A stretch of 64,000 nucleotides of DNA from Georgenia satyanarayanai (GTDB lineage Bacteria > Actinomycetota > Actinomycetes > Actinomycetales > Actinomycetaceae): the NCBI RefSeq assembly GCF_023715365.1, contig NZ_JAMBNZ010000006.1:124001-188000 (forward strand). The letters run 5' to 3'. A program made the position numbers and the translations under genes. Shown piece by piece: positions 34,342-43,300 of the stretch (within the stretch, counting starts at the first letter, position 1; the number at the start of each line of letters is the position of its first letter). The notes below the pieces were generated by a model, which saw only the letters and a list, made by a program, of their open reading frames with translations, searched no databases and was not told where the DNA came from.

Positions 34342-35592
34342 GTGCAGGACGCTCCCGAACACTCCCTCGAGCGCAGGTCGGCAGCCGTCCTCCGGCTCGG
34401 CTCGATGCTGCTCGCCGCCGGCGCCGGTTCCTACCGGGTCAAGGACTCGATGCGGCGGGCGGCGCACGCCCTCGGCCTGCACCAGCACCGCGCGCAGGTG
34501 ACGCTCACCGAGATCACCACGACCGCCCGCGACGGCGAGCAGGTGCGCACCGAGGTCGTCGAGCAGCGCGAGGTGGGGGTCAACGCCGACCGGATCGACG
34601 CGCTCGCCGGCGTCGTCGAGCGCCTGCGTCCCGGCCGGCCCGTGAGCGAGCTGGAGGAGGCGCTGGGACGGGCCGAGCGCACGCCCCCGCGCTACGGCGC
34701 CGTCCTCAACGCGCTCGCCGTCGCCCTGGCCTGCGCGGCCTTCGCCTTCCTCAACAACGGCGGGCCGATCGTCTGTGCCGCCGTGCTCGTGGCCGCGGGA
34801 CTGGGCCAGACGGTCCGCCGGCGGATGCAGCACGCGCGGCTCAACAAGTTCGCGATCACGGCGCTCGCGGCGGCGCTGTCGAGCAGCGTGTACGTGGGGA
34901 TCGTCCTCGGCCTCGAGCGGCTCGACGTCGCCGACGCCTCCCACGAGGCCGGCCTCATCTCCGCGGTCCTCTATCTCGTGCCCGGCTTCCCGCTCGTCAC
35001 GGGCGTGCTCGACCTCGTCCGCATGGACCTGTCCGCCGGTGTCGCGCGCCTCGCCTACGTCACCGTCACGCTCCTGTCGGCCGGGATGAGCGTGTGGGCG
35101 GTGTCATGGGTGGCGGCGCTCGAGCTCGACGGGACGACGACGACGGCGCTCGCCGGTCCGCTCCTCCTCGCGCTGCGGGTGGTGGCCAGTGCCGTCGCAG
35201 CCGCCGGCTTCGCCATGCTCTTCAACTCCACCCCGCGGGCCGCGTGCGTCGCGGCGGTGATCGGCGGGATCGCCAACCCGGCGCGGATCTCCCTCGTCGA
35301 GGCGGGCGTCGCCCCGCAGGCGGCCTCGCTCGCGGCGGCCTGCGTCATCGGGCTGCTCGCCGCGCTCGCGGCCTCCCGCGGCCGGGCCTCGCGGGTGACG
35401 CTCTCGGTGCCCGCCGTCGTCATCATGGTGCCCGGCGTGATGATCTACCGGTCCCTCGTGCACCTCAACGAGGGCGAGGTGGCCCAGGCGCTGGGCAACG
35501 GCGTGGAGGCGACCTTCGTCGTCATGGGGCTGGGTGTGGGGCTCGCGGTGGCCCGCATGCTCACCGACAAGAACTGGGCCTTCGACCGGTGA
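34342..35592 (+). CDS. ThrE-family threonine/serine exporter
   Basis: A 416-residue fused ThrE protein (ThrE and ThrE_2 halves in one chain). The N-terminal cytoplasmic part (residues about 10-125: MLLAAGAGSYRVKDSMRRAA, TLTEITTTARDGEQ) contains the hydrolase-like region of ThrE. About ten membrane helices follow, with LVPGFPLVTGVLDLVRMDLS, FNSTPRAACVAAVIGGIANP and VPGVMIYRSLVHLNEGEVAQ as conserved motifs. It exports threonine or serine by proton motive force. GTG at 34342 lies six bases after CATGAT (34330-34335), so the mRNA is probably leaderless; another GTG at 34321 would add seven residues. Confidence 0.9.
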   Translation: MQDAPEHSLERRSAAVLRLGSMLLAAGAGSYRVKDSMRRAAHALGLHQHRAQVTLTEITTTARDGEQVRTEVVEQREVGVNADRIDALAGVVERLRPGRPVSELEEALGRAERTPPRYGAVLNALAVALACAAFAFLNNGGPIVCAAVLVAAGLGQTVRRRMQHARLNKFAITALAAALSSSVYVGIVLGLERLDVADASHEAGLISAVLYLVPGFPLVTGVLDLVRMDLSAGVARLAYVTVTLLSAGMSVWAVSWVAALELDGTTTTALAGPLLLALRVVASAVAAAGFAMLFNSTPRAACVAAVIGGIANPARISLVEAGVAPQAASLAAACVIGLLAALAASRGRASRVTLSVPAVVIMVPGVMIYRSLVHLNEGEVAQALGNGVEATFVVMGLGVGLAVARMLTDKNWAFDR

Positions 35593-35651
35593 CGACGACG
35601 CGCTTTGGACGCGCGCGCGTCTCCGGGTATCTTGGGTGGCGCATGACCCTT

Positions 35652-35740
35652 GGAGACGTCGCATAGTCAGGTCTAGTGCGCGGCCCTGCTAAGGCCGTGA
35701 CGGGGCAACCCGTCCGTGGGTTCAAATCCCACCGTCTCCG
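35652..35740 (+). tRNA. tRNA-Ser (anticodon GCT)
   Basis: Acceptor GGAGACG (35652-35658) pairs with CGTCTCC (35733-35739), discriminator G at 35740. The anticodon stem CGGCC/GGCCG holds loop CTGCTAA with GCT at 35688-35690. The long variable arm TGACGGGG..CCCGTC marks tRNA-Ser. T arm GTGGG-TTCAAAT-CCCAC. CCA is not encoded. Confidence 0.95.
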
Positions 35741-35899
35741 CTCGTGTCCTGAAGGGCCCGGAACCGCGACGCTGTCGCAGGTCCCGGGCCCTTCGTGCGC
35801 TCGCGGCCACCGCGCCGGGTCGCGGCGGCCGACCCCGCAGTTGCGCCACCTCCGGGACCAGTCTTTGCTGGCATGACGACGACAGCCAGGAGGAGCACG

Positions 35900-38359
35900 G
35901 TGGCGACGACGGACCGCATCGCAGAGATCTGGGGGACACGGACGCCCTACGGGCCGGGGGAGGCGTGGCCGGTCCGCGTCGACACCCACCTCGCGGAAGG
36001 CGTCGACCCCGACGACGTCGACCGGTGGGTACCCAGCGCCTCGATCCTCCACTCCAACGGCGACGGCATCGACATCGCGGTGAAGGACGACCGGATCGTC
36101 GGTGTCCGCGGCCGTGCGAAGGACCGCGTCAACCACGGGCGCCTCGGCCCCAAGGACCTCTTCGGCTGGCAGGCGAACGGATCGGCGGACCGGCTGACGC
36201 GTCCGCTGGTCCGCAAGCGGGGCAAGCTCGTCGAGACGTCCTGGGACGAGGCGATGGACCTCGTCGTCGGTCGGACGAAGGAGCTGCTCGCGGAGCAGGG
36301 CCCCAGCGCGGTGGGCTTCTACACGAGCGGCCAGCTCTTCCTCGAGGAGTACTACACCCTGGGCCTCGTCGCGCACGGCGGCATCGGGACCAACCACGTC
36401 GACGGCAACACCCGCCTGTGCACCGCCACGGCCGCGGCTGCGCTCAAGGAGTCCTTCGGCTGTGACGGCCAGCCGGGCTCGTACACCGACGTCGACCACG
36501 CCGACGTCATCGCCCTGTACGGGCACAACATGGCCGAGACACAGACCGTGCTGTGGACCCGCGTCCTCGACCGGCTGGCCGGCCCCAACCCGCCGCAGAT
36601 CGTCTGTGTGGACCCGCGACTCACGCCGGTCGCCCGAGCGGCGACGGTCCACCTCGCCCCGCGGCCCGGCACGAACGTCGCCCTGATGAACGGGCTGCTC
36701 CACGAGATCGTCGCGGGGGGCTGGGTGGACCACGACTACGTCGCCGCGCACGCGGTCGGCTTCGAGGAGCTCGCCAAGCGGGTCCGGGACTACCCGCCCG
36801 AGAGGGTGGCCGAGATCTGCGACGTGCCGGCCGAGCAGATCCGGCACGCCGCACGACTCCTCGGGACGGCGGAGCGGCTGCTGTCCACGGTGCTCCAGGG
36901 CTTCTACCAGTCCCACCAGGCGACCGCCGCCGCGGTCCAGGTCAACAACGTCCACCTCCTGCGAGGGATGCTCGGGCGCCCCGGGTGCGGGGTGCTGCAG
37001 ATGAACGGCCAGCCGACGGCCGAGAACACGCGGGAGGCAGGTGCGGACGGCGATCTGCCAGGCTTCCGCAACTGGTCCAACGGGGAGCACATCAAGGACC
37101 TGGCACGGGTGTGGAACGTCGACCCGATGGACATCCCGCACTACTCCCCGCCCACCCACGCCATGCAGATGTTTCGGTACGCCGAGGAGGGCTCCATCCG
37201 GATGCTGTGGGTGCAGGCGACCAACCCGGCCGTCTCGCTGCCCGAGCTCGCGCGGGTCCGGTCGATCCTCAGCCAGAAGCGGCTCTTCCTCGTCGTCCAG
37301 GACATCTTCCTGTCCGAGACTGCCCAGCTCGCGGACGTCGTCCTGCCCGCCGCCACGTGGGGGGAGAAGACCGGCACGTTCACCAACGCCGACCGGACCG
37401 TCCACCTCTCGGAGAAGGCCGTCGACCCGCCCGGTGAGGCCCGCGCCGACCTCGACATCTTCATCGACTTCGCCCACCGGCTGGGCCTGAAGGACAAGGA
37501 CGGCGCCCCTCTCGTCAAGTGGGCCGACGCCGAGGGGGCCTTTGAGGGCTGGAAGGAGTGCAGTCGCGGCCGGCCGTGCGACTACACGGGCATGAGCTAC
37601 GACAAGCTGCGCGGCTCCGGCGGGATCCAGTGGCCCTGCACCGACGAGCACCCCGACGGCACCGAGCACATCTACACCGACGGACAGTTCTGGTCCGCAC
37701 CGGACTACTGCGAGAGCTACGGCCGTGACCTCGTCACCGGGGCGCCGCTGGAGCCGACGGAGTACAAGGCGCTGAACCCGAGCGGCAAGGCGATCATCAA
37801 GGCGGCGGCCTGGTTCCCACCCCACGAGCAGCCGGGGGAGGACTACCCGCTCCAGCTCATCACCGGGCGCACCGTCTACCACTTCCACACGAGGACGAAG
37901 ACCGGCCGGGCACCCCAGCTCCAGGCCGCGGCACCCGAGGTGTGGGTCGAGGTCTCCGTCGCCGACGCGGCGAGCATCGGCCTGTCCGAGGGGGACCTCG
38001 CGGAGATCACGACCCCGCGCGGCTCCGTCCGTGCCCGGGTCCGGGTCAGCGGCATCCGTGACGGCGTGGTCTTCCTCCCGTTCCACTACGGCTACTGGGA
38101 CACCGACGCCGGCCACGAGCCCGACGGCGCCGGTCGCGCCGCCAACGAGCTCACGATCACCGACTGGGACCCGGCATCGAAGCAGCCCATCTTCAAGACG
38201 GCCGCCGCCCGTGTCCGCAAGGTCGACGACGGCGGGGGGACGCCGTCGTCGGCTCCCACGACGGCGGGGTCGGCGCCCGTCGACCCCTCCGTGCCCGCCA
38301 CGGTCGGCGGCCCCGCTGGCACGGCTGACGAGAACCTCACCGGAGGAGGCACCCGATGA
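35900..38359 (+). CDS. Molybdopterin-dependent oxidoreductase catalytic subunit lacking the N-terminal Fe-S ligands
   Basis: An 819-residue DMSO-reductase-family protein resembling nitrate reductase or formate dehydrogenase catalytic chains. The Mo-bis-MGD domains are complete: EEYYTLGLVAHGGIGTNHVD, Cys174 in NTRLCTATAA as the likely Mo ligand, VIALYGHNMAETQT, VQATNPAVSLPEL, LPAATWGEKTGTFTNADRT, and the C-terminal cap with LITGRTVYHFHTRTKTGRA and FHYGYWDTDAG. At the N terminus, where the [4Fe-4S] pattern CxxCxxxC is expected, the chain reads SASILHSNGDG (Ser48, His51, Asp55), and the fourth Cys is also absent. GTG at 35900 has AGGAGGAG four bases upstream; ATG 35873 has no ribosome site. First of three overlapping genes. 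Substrate unknown. Confidence 0.85.
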   Translation: MATTDRIAEIWGTRTPYGPGEAWPVRVDTHLAEGVDPDDVDRWVPSASILHSNGDGIDIAVKDDRIVGVRGRAKDRVNHGRLGPKDLFGWQANGSADRLTRPLVRKRGKLVETSWDEAMDLVVGRTKELLAEQGPSAVGFYTSGQLFLEEYYTLGLVAHGGIGTNHVDGNTRLCTATAAAALKESFGCDGQPGSYTDVDHADVIALYGHNMAETQTVLWTRVLDRLAGPNPPQIVCVDPRLTPVARAATVHLAPRPGTNVALMNGLLHEIVAGGWVDHDYVAAHAVGFEELAKRVRDYPPERVAEICDVPAEQIRHAARLLGTAERLLSTVLQGFYQSHQATAAAVQVNNVHLLRGMLGRPGCGVLQMNGQPTAENTREAGADGDLPGFRNWSNGEHIKDLARVWNVDPMDIPHYSPPTHAMQMFRYAEEGSIRMLWVQATNPAVSLPELARVRSILSQKRLFLVVQDIFLSETAQLADVVLPAATWGEKTGTFTNADRTVHLSEKAVDPPGEARADLDIFIDFAHRLGLKDKDGAPLVKWADAEGAFEGWKECSRGRPCDYTGMSYDKLRGSGGIQWPCTDEHPDGTEHIYTDGQFWSAPDYCESYGRDLVTGAPLEPTEYKALNPSGKAIIKAAAWFPPHEQPGEDYPLQLITGRTVYHFHTRTKTGRAPQLQAAAPEVWVEVSVADAASIGLSEGDLAEITTPRGSVRARVRVSGIRDGVVFLPFHYGYWDTDAGHEPDGAGRAANELTITDWDPASKQPIFKTAAARVRKVDDGGGTPSSAPTTAGSAPVDPSVPATVGGPAGTADENLTGGGTR

Positions 38360-38838
38360 AGATCGGCCTGACGCTGCGCGAGCTCCACCGCTCGGAGAAC
38401 GACCTCGCTCACGAGCTCATCCAGGTCTCCGAGCGGCACAAGGTGGACCACGAGATCTTCTACGTCGCCCGTGACCTCGCCGTGTGGTCCCAGCGCCACG
38501 TGCGGGAGATCGCGACGATCGCCGAGCACTACGGCGAGAAGCTCGACCACGAGCCGGAGGGTGAGCTCGGGTTGATGGAGCGGGCCCGGGACAAGGGCAG
38601 CGAGCTCGTGGGGCGGGCGAGGACACCGGGGTTGCTCATGCTGCGGGACCTGCGTGAGGTCTACATGAAGGCCGCCGGCGTCTCGGTGGACTGGGAGCTG
38701 CTCGCGCAGGCCGCACAGGGGATCAAGCACGTCGATCTCCTGCAGCTGGCCGAGGAGTGCCACCCGGACACGCTGCGTCAGATGCGGTGGGCCAACGCCC
38801 AGCTCAAGGTGCAGGCGACCCAGGTGCTCGTCAGTTGA
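38356..38838 (+). CDS. Helical protein of unknown function, coupled to the molybdoenzyme
   Basis: A 160-residue, mostly helical soluble protein. The first 60 residues (LRELHRSENDLAHELIQVSE, then HKVDHEIFYVARDLAVWSQR) are rich in His and Glu with a ferritin/hemerythrin-like spacing (H11, E14, H19, H28, H32, H48), so a metal-binding bundle is possible but unproved. A central basic linker is followed by LLMLRDLREVYMKAAGVSVD and a His/Leu-rich C terminus. It overlaps the molybdoenzyme stop by four bases (ATGA) and is overlapped in turn by the next gene (TTGA). The tight coupling suggests a dedicated partner, electron-transfer subunit or assembly chaperone. Confidence 0.65.
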   Translation: MKIGLTLRELHRSENDLAHELIQVSERHKVDHEIFYVARDLAVWSQRHVREIATIAEHYGEKLDHEPEGELGLMERARDKGSELVGRARTPGLLMLRDLREVYMKAAGVSVDWELLAQAAQGIKHVDLLQLAEECHPDTLRQMRWANAQLKVQATQVLVS

Positions 38839-39506
38839 GCGCTGCACCGGCGCCCGTGGCCACGCGTATCGTCGTGCGCCCCATCGGGACCCCGCTGCCC
38901 CTGGGCTTCCTGGGACTGTTCGTCGCGACCGTGGGGTTCAGCGCCCTGCAGCTCGGCTGGCTGGCGCCCGAGCAGGGCCGCGCCGTCGCCATCGGCGTCC
39001 TCGCGTTGACCGTCCCGGTGCAGCTCATCTCCGCGATCTACGGGTTCCTCGCCCGGGACCCTGTTGCCGGGACCGGCATGGCGGCGCTCGCCGGCACGTG
39101 GGCGGCGGCGGGCCTGGTGACAGCCACGTCCCCACCGGGGGCGTCCTCGCCCGGCCTGGGCGTTCTTTTCCTCGCCGCGGCGGCCATGATGCTCGTCCCG
39201 GCCGTGGCCGGCCTGTCCAAGATCGTCGCGGCCGCGGTCATGGCCCTCACCTCCCTGCGCTTCGCGCTCACCGGGGTCGCGGAGATCACCGGGGGCGACA
39301 TGTGGGCGACCGTCGCCGGAGGTGCCGGCCTTGTTCTCGCCGCTGCCGCACTCTACGCCGCGCTGGCCCTCGAGCTCGAGGACACCCACCACCGCACCGT
39401 CCTGCCGACCGGACGGCGCGGTACCGGCGCCGACACCATGACCGGGAGCGCCCAGGACGAGCTCAGTTCCGTGGTGCACGAGGCCGGGGTTCGCAAGCAG
39501 CTGTGA
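38835..39506 (+). CDS. Six-helix membrane protein, GPR1/FUN34/YaaH-like
   Basis: About 223 residues starting at TTG 38835, overlapping the preceding TGA (TTGA). The opening IGTPLPLGFLGLFVATVGFS resembles the N-P-x-P-L-G-L signature of the GPR1/FUN34/YaaH (SatP) carboxylate transporters, here with Thr-Pro-Leu-Pro. Six hydrophobic segments follow, ending in a hydrophilic tail (THHRTVLPTGRRGTGADTMT). SatP proteins move acetate, succinate or related small acids. Its place behind a molybdoenzyme suggests it carries that enzyme's substrate or product, such as a small anion; this is inference. Confidence 0.65.
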   Translation: MSAAPAPVATRIVVRPIGTPLPLGFLGLFVATVGFSALQLGWLAPEQGRAVAIGVLALTVPVQLISAIYGFLARDPVAGTGMAALAGTWAAAGLVTATSPPGASSPGLGVLFLAAAAMMLVPAVAGLSKIVAAAVMALTSLRFALTGVAEITGGDMWATVAGGAGLVLAAAALYAALALELEDTHHRTVLPTGRRGTGADTMTGSAQDELSSVVHEAGVRKQL

Positions 39507-39619
39507 GCCGGCGGGCACGCCTGCGTTGGGCCGACGTCCGGGAAGGTAGGACGAAAAGTCGCGACACGGGCACGTCGATAAGACGTCCTTGATGCTTGTC
39601 CACGCTGCGGGGCGGCGGT

Positions 39620-40082
39620 GAGCTCTGCCCATGTAGATGTCGTCACCCTCCGTCAGCTGGTGGGGCGGTATTTTGGCGCTCGACGGCGAGCTCAAGAACA
39701 TGACCAAGCGGGTCGCCGGCCCGCTTCGACAGAGCCCCGCAGACGACCTGCTCAACCAGCCCGGCATTGCTCTGATCACCGTGGCCGCATCCGATCCGGA
39801 GCCGGGTTCGCCAGCCTCGCGGGGGACCAGCCCCATCCCAGCGTCGTCGGGCAACACCGTCCGGCACCGGATCAACCGCGGTGGTGACCGGCGCCTCAAC
39901 CGAGCACTCCACACGGCCCGTCGTCACCCGCATGCGCATGGACCCGCGAACCCGTCACTACGTCGAGTGCCGCACCGCCGAACGACGCCCCCTCCGAGAG
40001 GCACGTCGCTGCAGCGCTTCTCGCCCGCGGCATTCACGCCGCCTCAATGCCGCCGCTGAGAACGAACTCGTCGGTGCTTGAT
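39620..40082 (+). mobile_element. Frameshifted remnant of an IS110-family transposase (C-terminal half)
   Basis: Pieces of one transposase appear in changing frames. DDLLNQPGIALITVA comes from about 39748, then GAGFASLAG in another frame. TSPIPASSGNTVRHRINRGG and DRRLNRALHT follow near 39829-39914, then VVTRMRMDPRTRHYVECRTA near 39920-39980, and a degraded RRLNAAAENEL end near 40040-40080. These match the C-terminal Transposase_20 region of IS110 elements. The N-terminal DEDD catalytic half is absent and no intact ends were found. It is dead. The 110 bases before it (39507-39619) hold nothing recognisable. Confidence 0.75.
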
Positions 40083-40084
40083 AA

Positions 40085-40250
40085 ACACAGGAGATATCAA
40101 CGGCATCATCGAGCTCCACCACCGCCTCGCCCGGGCTACCGCAACCTCACCAACTACCGCCTCGCGCGTTCCTCGCCGCCGGGGGATTCAAGACCCGATC
40201 TTCACCGAATGTCCGAAGAGCCACACAAATTAGGTTTACTTCTACTTATG
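40085..40250 (+). mobile_element. Remnant of an ISL3-like transposase 3' end
   Basis: From about 40091 one frame reads GDINGIIELHHRLAR and, after a one-base shift, GYRNLTNYRLA, which is the usual C terminus of ISL3-family transposases. GTCCGAAGAGCCA at 40211-40223, just beyond the coding remnant, may be part of the element's end; the same 13 bases occur at 48493-48505. An AT-rich stretch follows (40224-40262, with TTTACT and AATATTAG) and may carry the promoter of the large surface-protein gene. Confidence 0.6.
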
Positions 40251-40363
40251 TGGAATATTAGGCCGTTGGTATGCCCTGCGCCGAGACGAGGGACAGCCGT
40301 GGGCGGTCTCCTTCTGTGGTCATGGGGCTCGAATCGCAGCTGACACAAAGAAGCAGGGGCACA

Positions 40364-43300
40364 ATGGTCTCGCAGGTGGGCGCTCGGAACCGAACCAGGC
40401 AAAAGCAACGTGAGCGGCTACGAAAAGTGTGGGCCATCATTGCCGCTTTTGCGGTGGCACTGCCGGCAGTGGCGGCGTTTGCCGCGCCGGTGGCAGCAGA
40501 CGATGCGCAGTTCCCGTACCTGACGGTGACGAAGAGTGCTGCGCCGAACGAGGTCGATCCAGGGCAGAGCTTCAGCTACAGCATCCAGGTCACGTGCGAT
40601 GAAGCATCCTGCCTGGACGCGCAGATGACCGACCTCCTCCCGGCAGAGCTTGAGGGCTACCCGCTCCAGAACGTCACGACCAATCCCGGCGCAAGCAGTG
40701 TCCCGCGCACGATCAGCTGGACTGAGGACGGAGCGCCGTTGCCCGGTACACCGACCGTCGTCGGCCCGGCGACCGGCTTCACCGTCGACTTCGACGGCAC
40801 CGTCAGCGCGCCCGACGGCGTCGGGCTGCAGTTCGGCACCACCTTCACCATCCAGCTCACACTCCAGGTCCCCACCGATGTCGCACCTGGCGAGCACGAG
40901 ATCGTCAACACCGCGCGCACGACGGCGACCAACTCGTTACCCGACGAGGCGCCGGCACCGATCACCGTCAGCGTCCCGGTCACCATCGACGTGACACCGA
41001 GCAAGAGCTGGGGCCCGAGCCCGCAGAGCTTCGATCCCGGCGCCGGGTCGACCATCGCGCTGGGCGTCGCCAACGCCTCGAACGTCGACGTCGACGTCCT
41101 CACCCTGCAGGAGCCCAAGGACGCCGCCGATGGTGCCGCCGGGCTCGCGGCCACCAACCCCTTCACGATCACTGACTTCACCGGCTTCGGCGGCGCCACG
41201 CTGCCCGACGGTGCGCAGGTGGAAGTCGACGCTTATGTCCTGGGCGGGGACGCGACCTGGTCCTGGGTCAGTGGTGCCCCGGGCGCCACTCCCACGCTGC
41301 CCGACGGCGTCTCGAACGCGGACGTCGGCGGCTTGCGCTTGCGCTACACCGGTGACATCACTCCCGGAGGAGGCGGCACGGTCAACCTTGAACTAGCTCA
41401 GCGCGCGACGAACCGCGACACCGGTGCCGACCTGTCCACCGCGTCGCAGTCCGTTGACAACGTGGTCGAGGCCACGGCAACCTCCGTCGAGCTCGACGAG
41501 ACTGCGACCGCTGACGCCAGCGCGACCTACGCGGTCAATCCCGTGAGCCTCGGTGTCGAGACCTCCAAGAACATCAAGCCCAACACCGTGACCGGCGGCC
41601 ATAGTGCTACCGGCACCCTGATCGGGACGAACAGCACCTCACCGGTCCAGGAGCTGCGTCTCGCGGACCTCGACTTCTTCACCGCAGACGTGACTTTCGG
41701 AGGCTTCGACCAGGCTCCCGCCTGGCCTGCCGGCGCCACAGGCGCCACCGTCGTCTACCACCCGCTCGGCGGTGGTGAGCCTGTCGAGGTGCCCTTCGGT
41801 CACGGAGCGGTCCCCGCCGATCCGTCGGTCGCGATCTCCGGCTTCGAGGTCGTCTTCACCGCCGATGGCAACGCCATCGAGTCGGCGGCCAACACCACCG
41901 TTGAGTTCACGATCAACACGAGCGAGGACGCCGCCGGCGATAGCGCCCAGGCCACGCTGACCAATACCGTCGCGACCACCGCGACCGCTGCCAACGGCCA
42001 GGACGCGACCGCCTCGGCCTCCGACCAGCTCACCATCATCACTCCGGCCGTCACCGTGACTCTCGACAAGCAGGTGCGTCCCTCCACGGCGGTACAGCCG
42101 GGCGAGAGCACCTACGTCAGTCTTGAGGCACACGGCACCGCAACTGACCGTGCCACGCTGCACGACCTCGTCATCGAGGATGCCATCAGCGAGGGCGACG
42201 CCGAGTTCTGGGACGCTTTCGACCTCGCGGGCATCGCACCCACCCAGGTGCCGGCCGGCACCGTCCTGACGATCCAGGTACAGACTGCCGACGGCTGGGT
42301 CGAGCTCAGCCAGTACGGCCCGGAAGCCGCCGCGACGATCTTCCAGCTCGACCGCGCGGCCTTCGCTGCGGCCTCATCGGGCGCGGGAATCACCGCGGAC
42401 GGCATCACCGGAGCCCGGCTCTCCTTCCACAGCGTGGGAGGTTTCCCGAGCGACATCACGGTAAAGCCGACGCTGATCTTCGATGCCCGCTCGCAGATGC
42501 GGGACGGCACCGACATCACCCCGGGTGACGAGCAGGCGGCGCCGTATGAGAATAGCGCCGTCGTCGACGCGAGCGGTGTCTCCCAGGGCGGCAACGACCT
42601 CACCGACGACGACGGTGACATCGGCACCGGTTCGGTCATTACCTACCCCGGTGGCCCCGGCCCGCTGGGCATTGACAAGCGGTGGAACAAGGGCTTCGTG
42701 AACGCCCAGGCCGGTGACACCGCCGGTACCTTGCTCGACTGGCGGGTGACCCCGGGCTTCGGCACCGTCACCGTCACCGATCCCGCGAGCGGGTTCGACA
42801 CGCCGTCAGGCACGGTGTTCGAGGCCTTCGACCTCGTGCGCATCGACCCGGTCGGGGCGAGTAGCACGCCCTTCACCAACGGCTGGTACTTGAAGTACGA
42901 CGTCATCACCGACATCGAGCTCTACCAGGACGGAGCGTGGGTCACCCTCCCGGCCCCTGGCAGTGGATGGATCCAGGGCGGTGCCTTCGCCGGATACATC
43001 CTGCCCGCCGAGCAGGCCGCCGCGACCACTGGCGTGCGCATTGTGCTCGCGGAGAACACCGCTGCGCGCGAGGCCGCCCAGCAGGTTGGCGGCGCCTTTG
43101 ACCCCTACGCCCCGGCACCCGGCACCGGCGTGGCCACCAGCAGCGACACGAGGCAGTTCAGGCTCCAGTGGCAGCTGCGCGACCGCACTCGGACCGATGA
43201 CGGTGCCGCTGGTGGCTGGGTCACCGAGGACGTCGTGTACAACACCGCCGACGCAGGCACCGTGGACAACGCGGTGTCCCTGGACGGCATCCCGCTCGAC

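Noticed and set aside
33276-35740. Genomic island between the two tRNA-Ser genes
   Set aside because: No integrase, no repeated tRNA 3' end, and the genes inside (PepSY lipoprotein, small membrane protein, ThrE) are ordinary chromosomal types.
35900-38359. Selenocysteine at the molybdenum site
   Set aside because: The ligand codon at 36419 is TGC (Cys174) and there is no in-frame TGA.
40271-40363. Earlier ATG starts for the surface protein
   Set aside because: ATG 40271 and 40322 have no ribosome site and add residues before an already complete signal peptide; 40364 gives a normal one.
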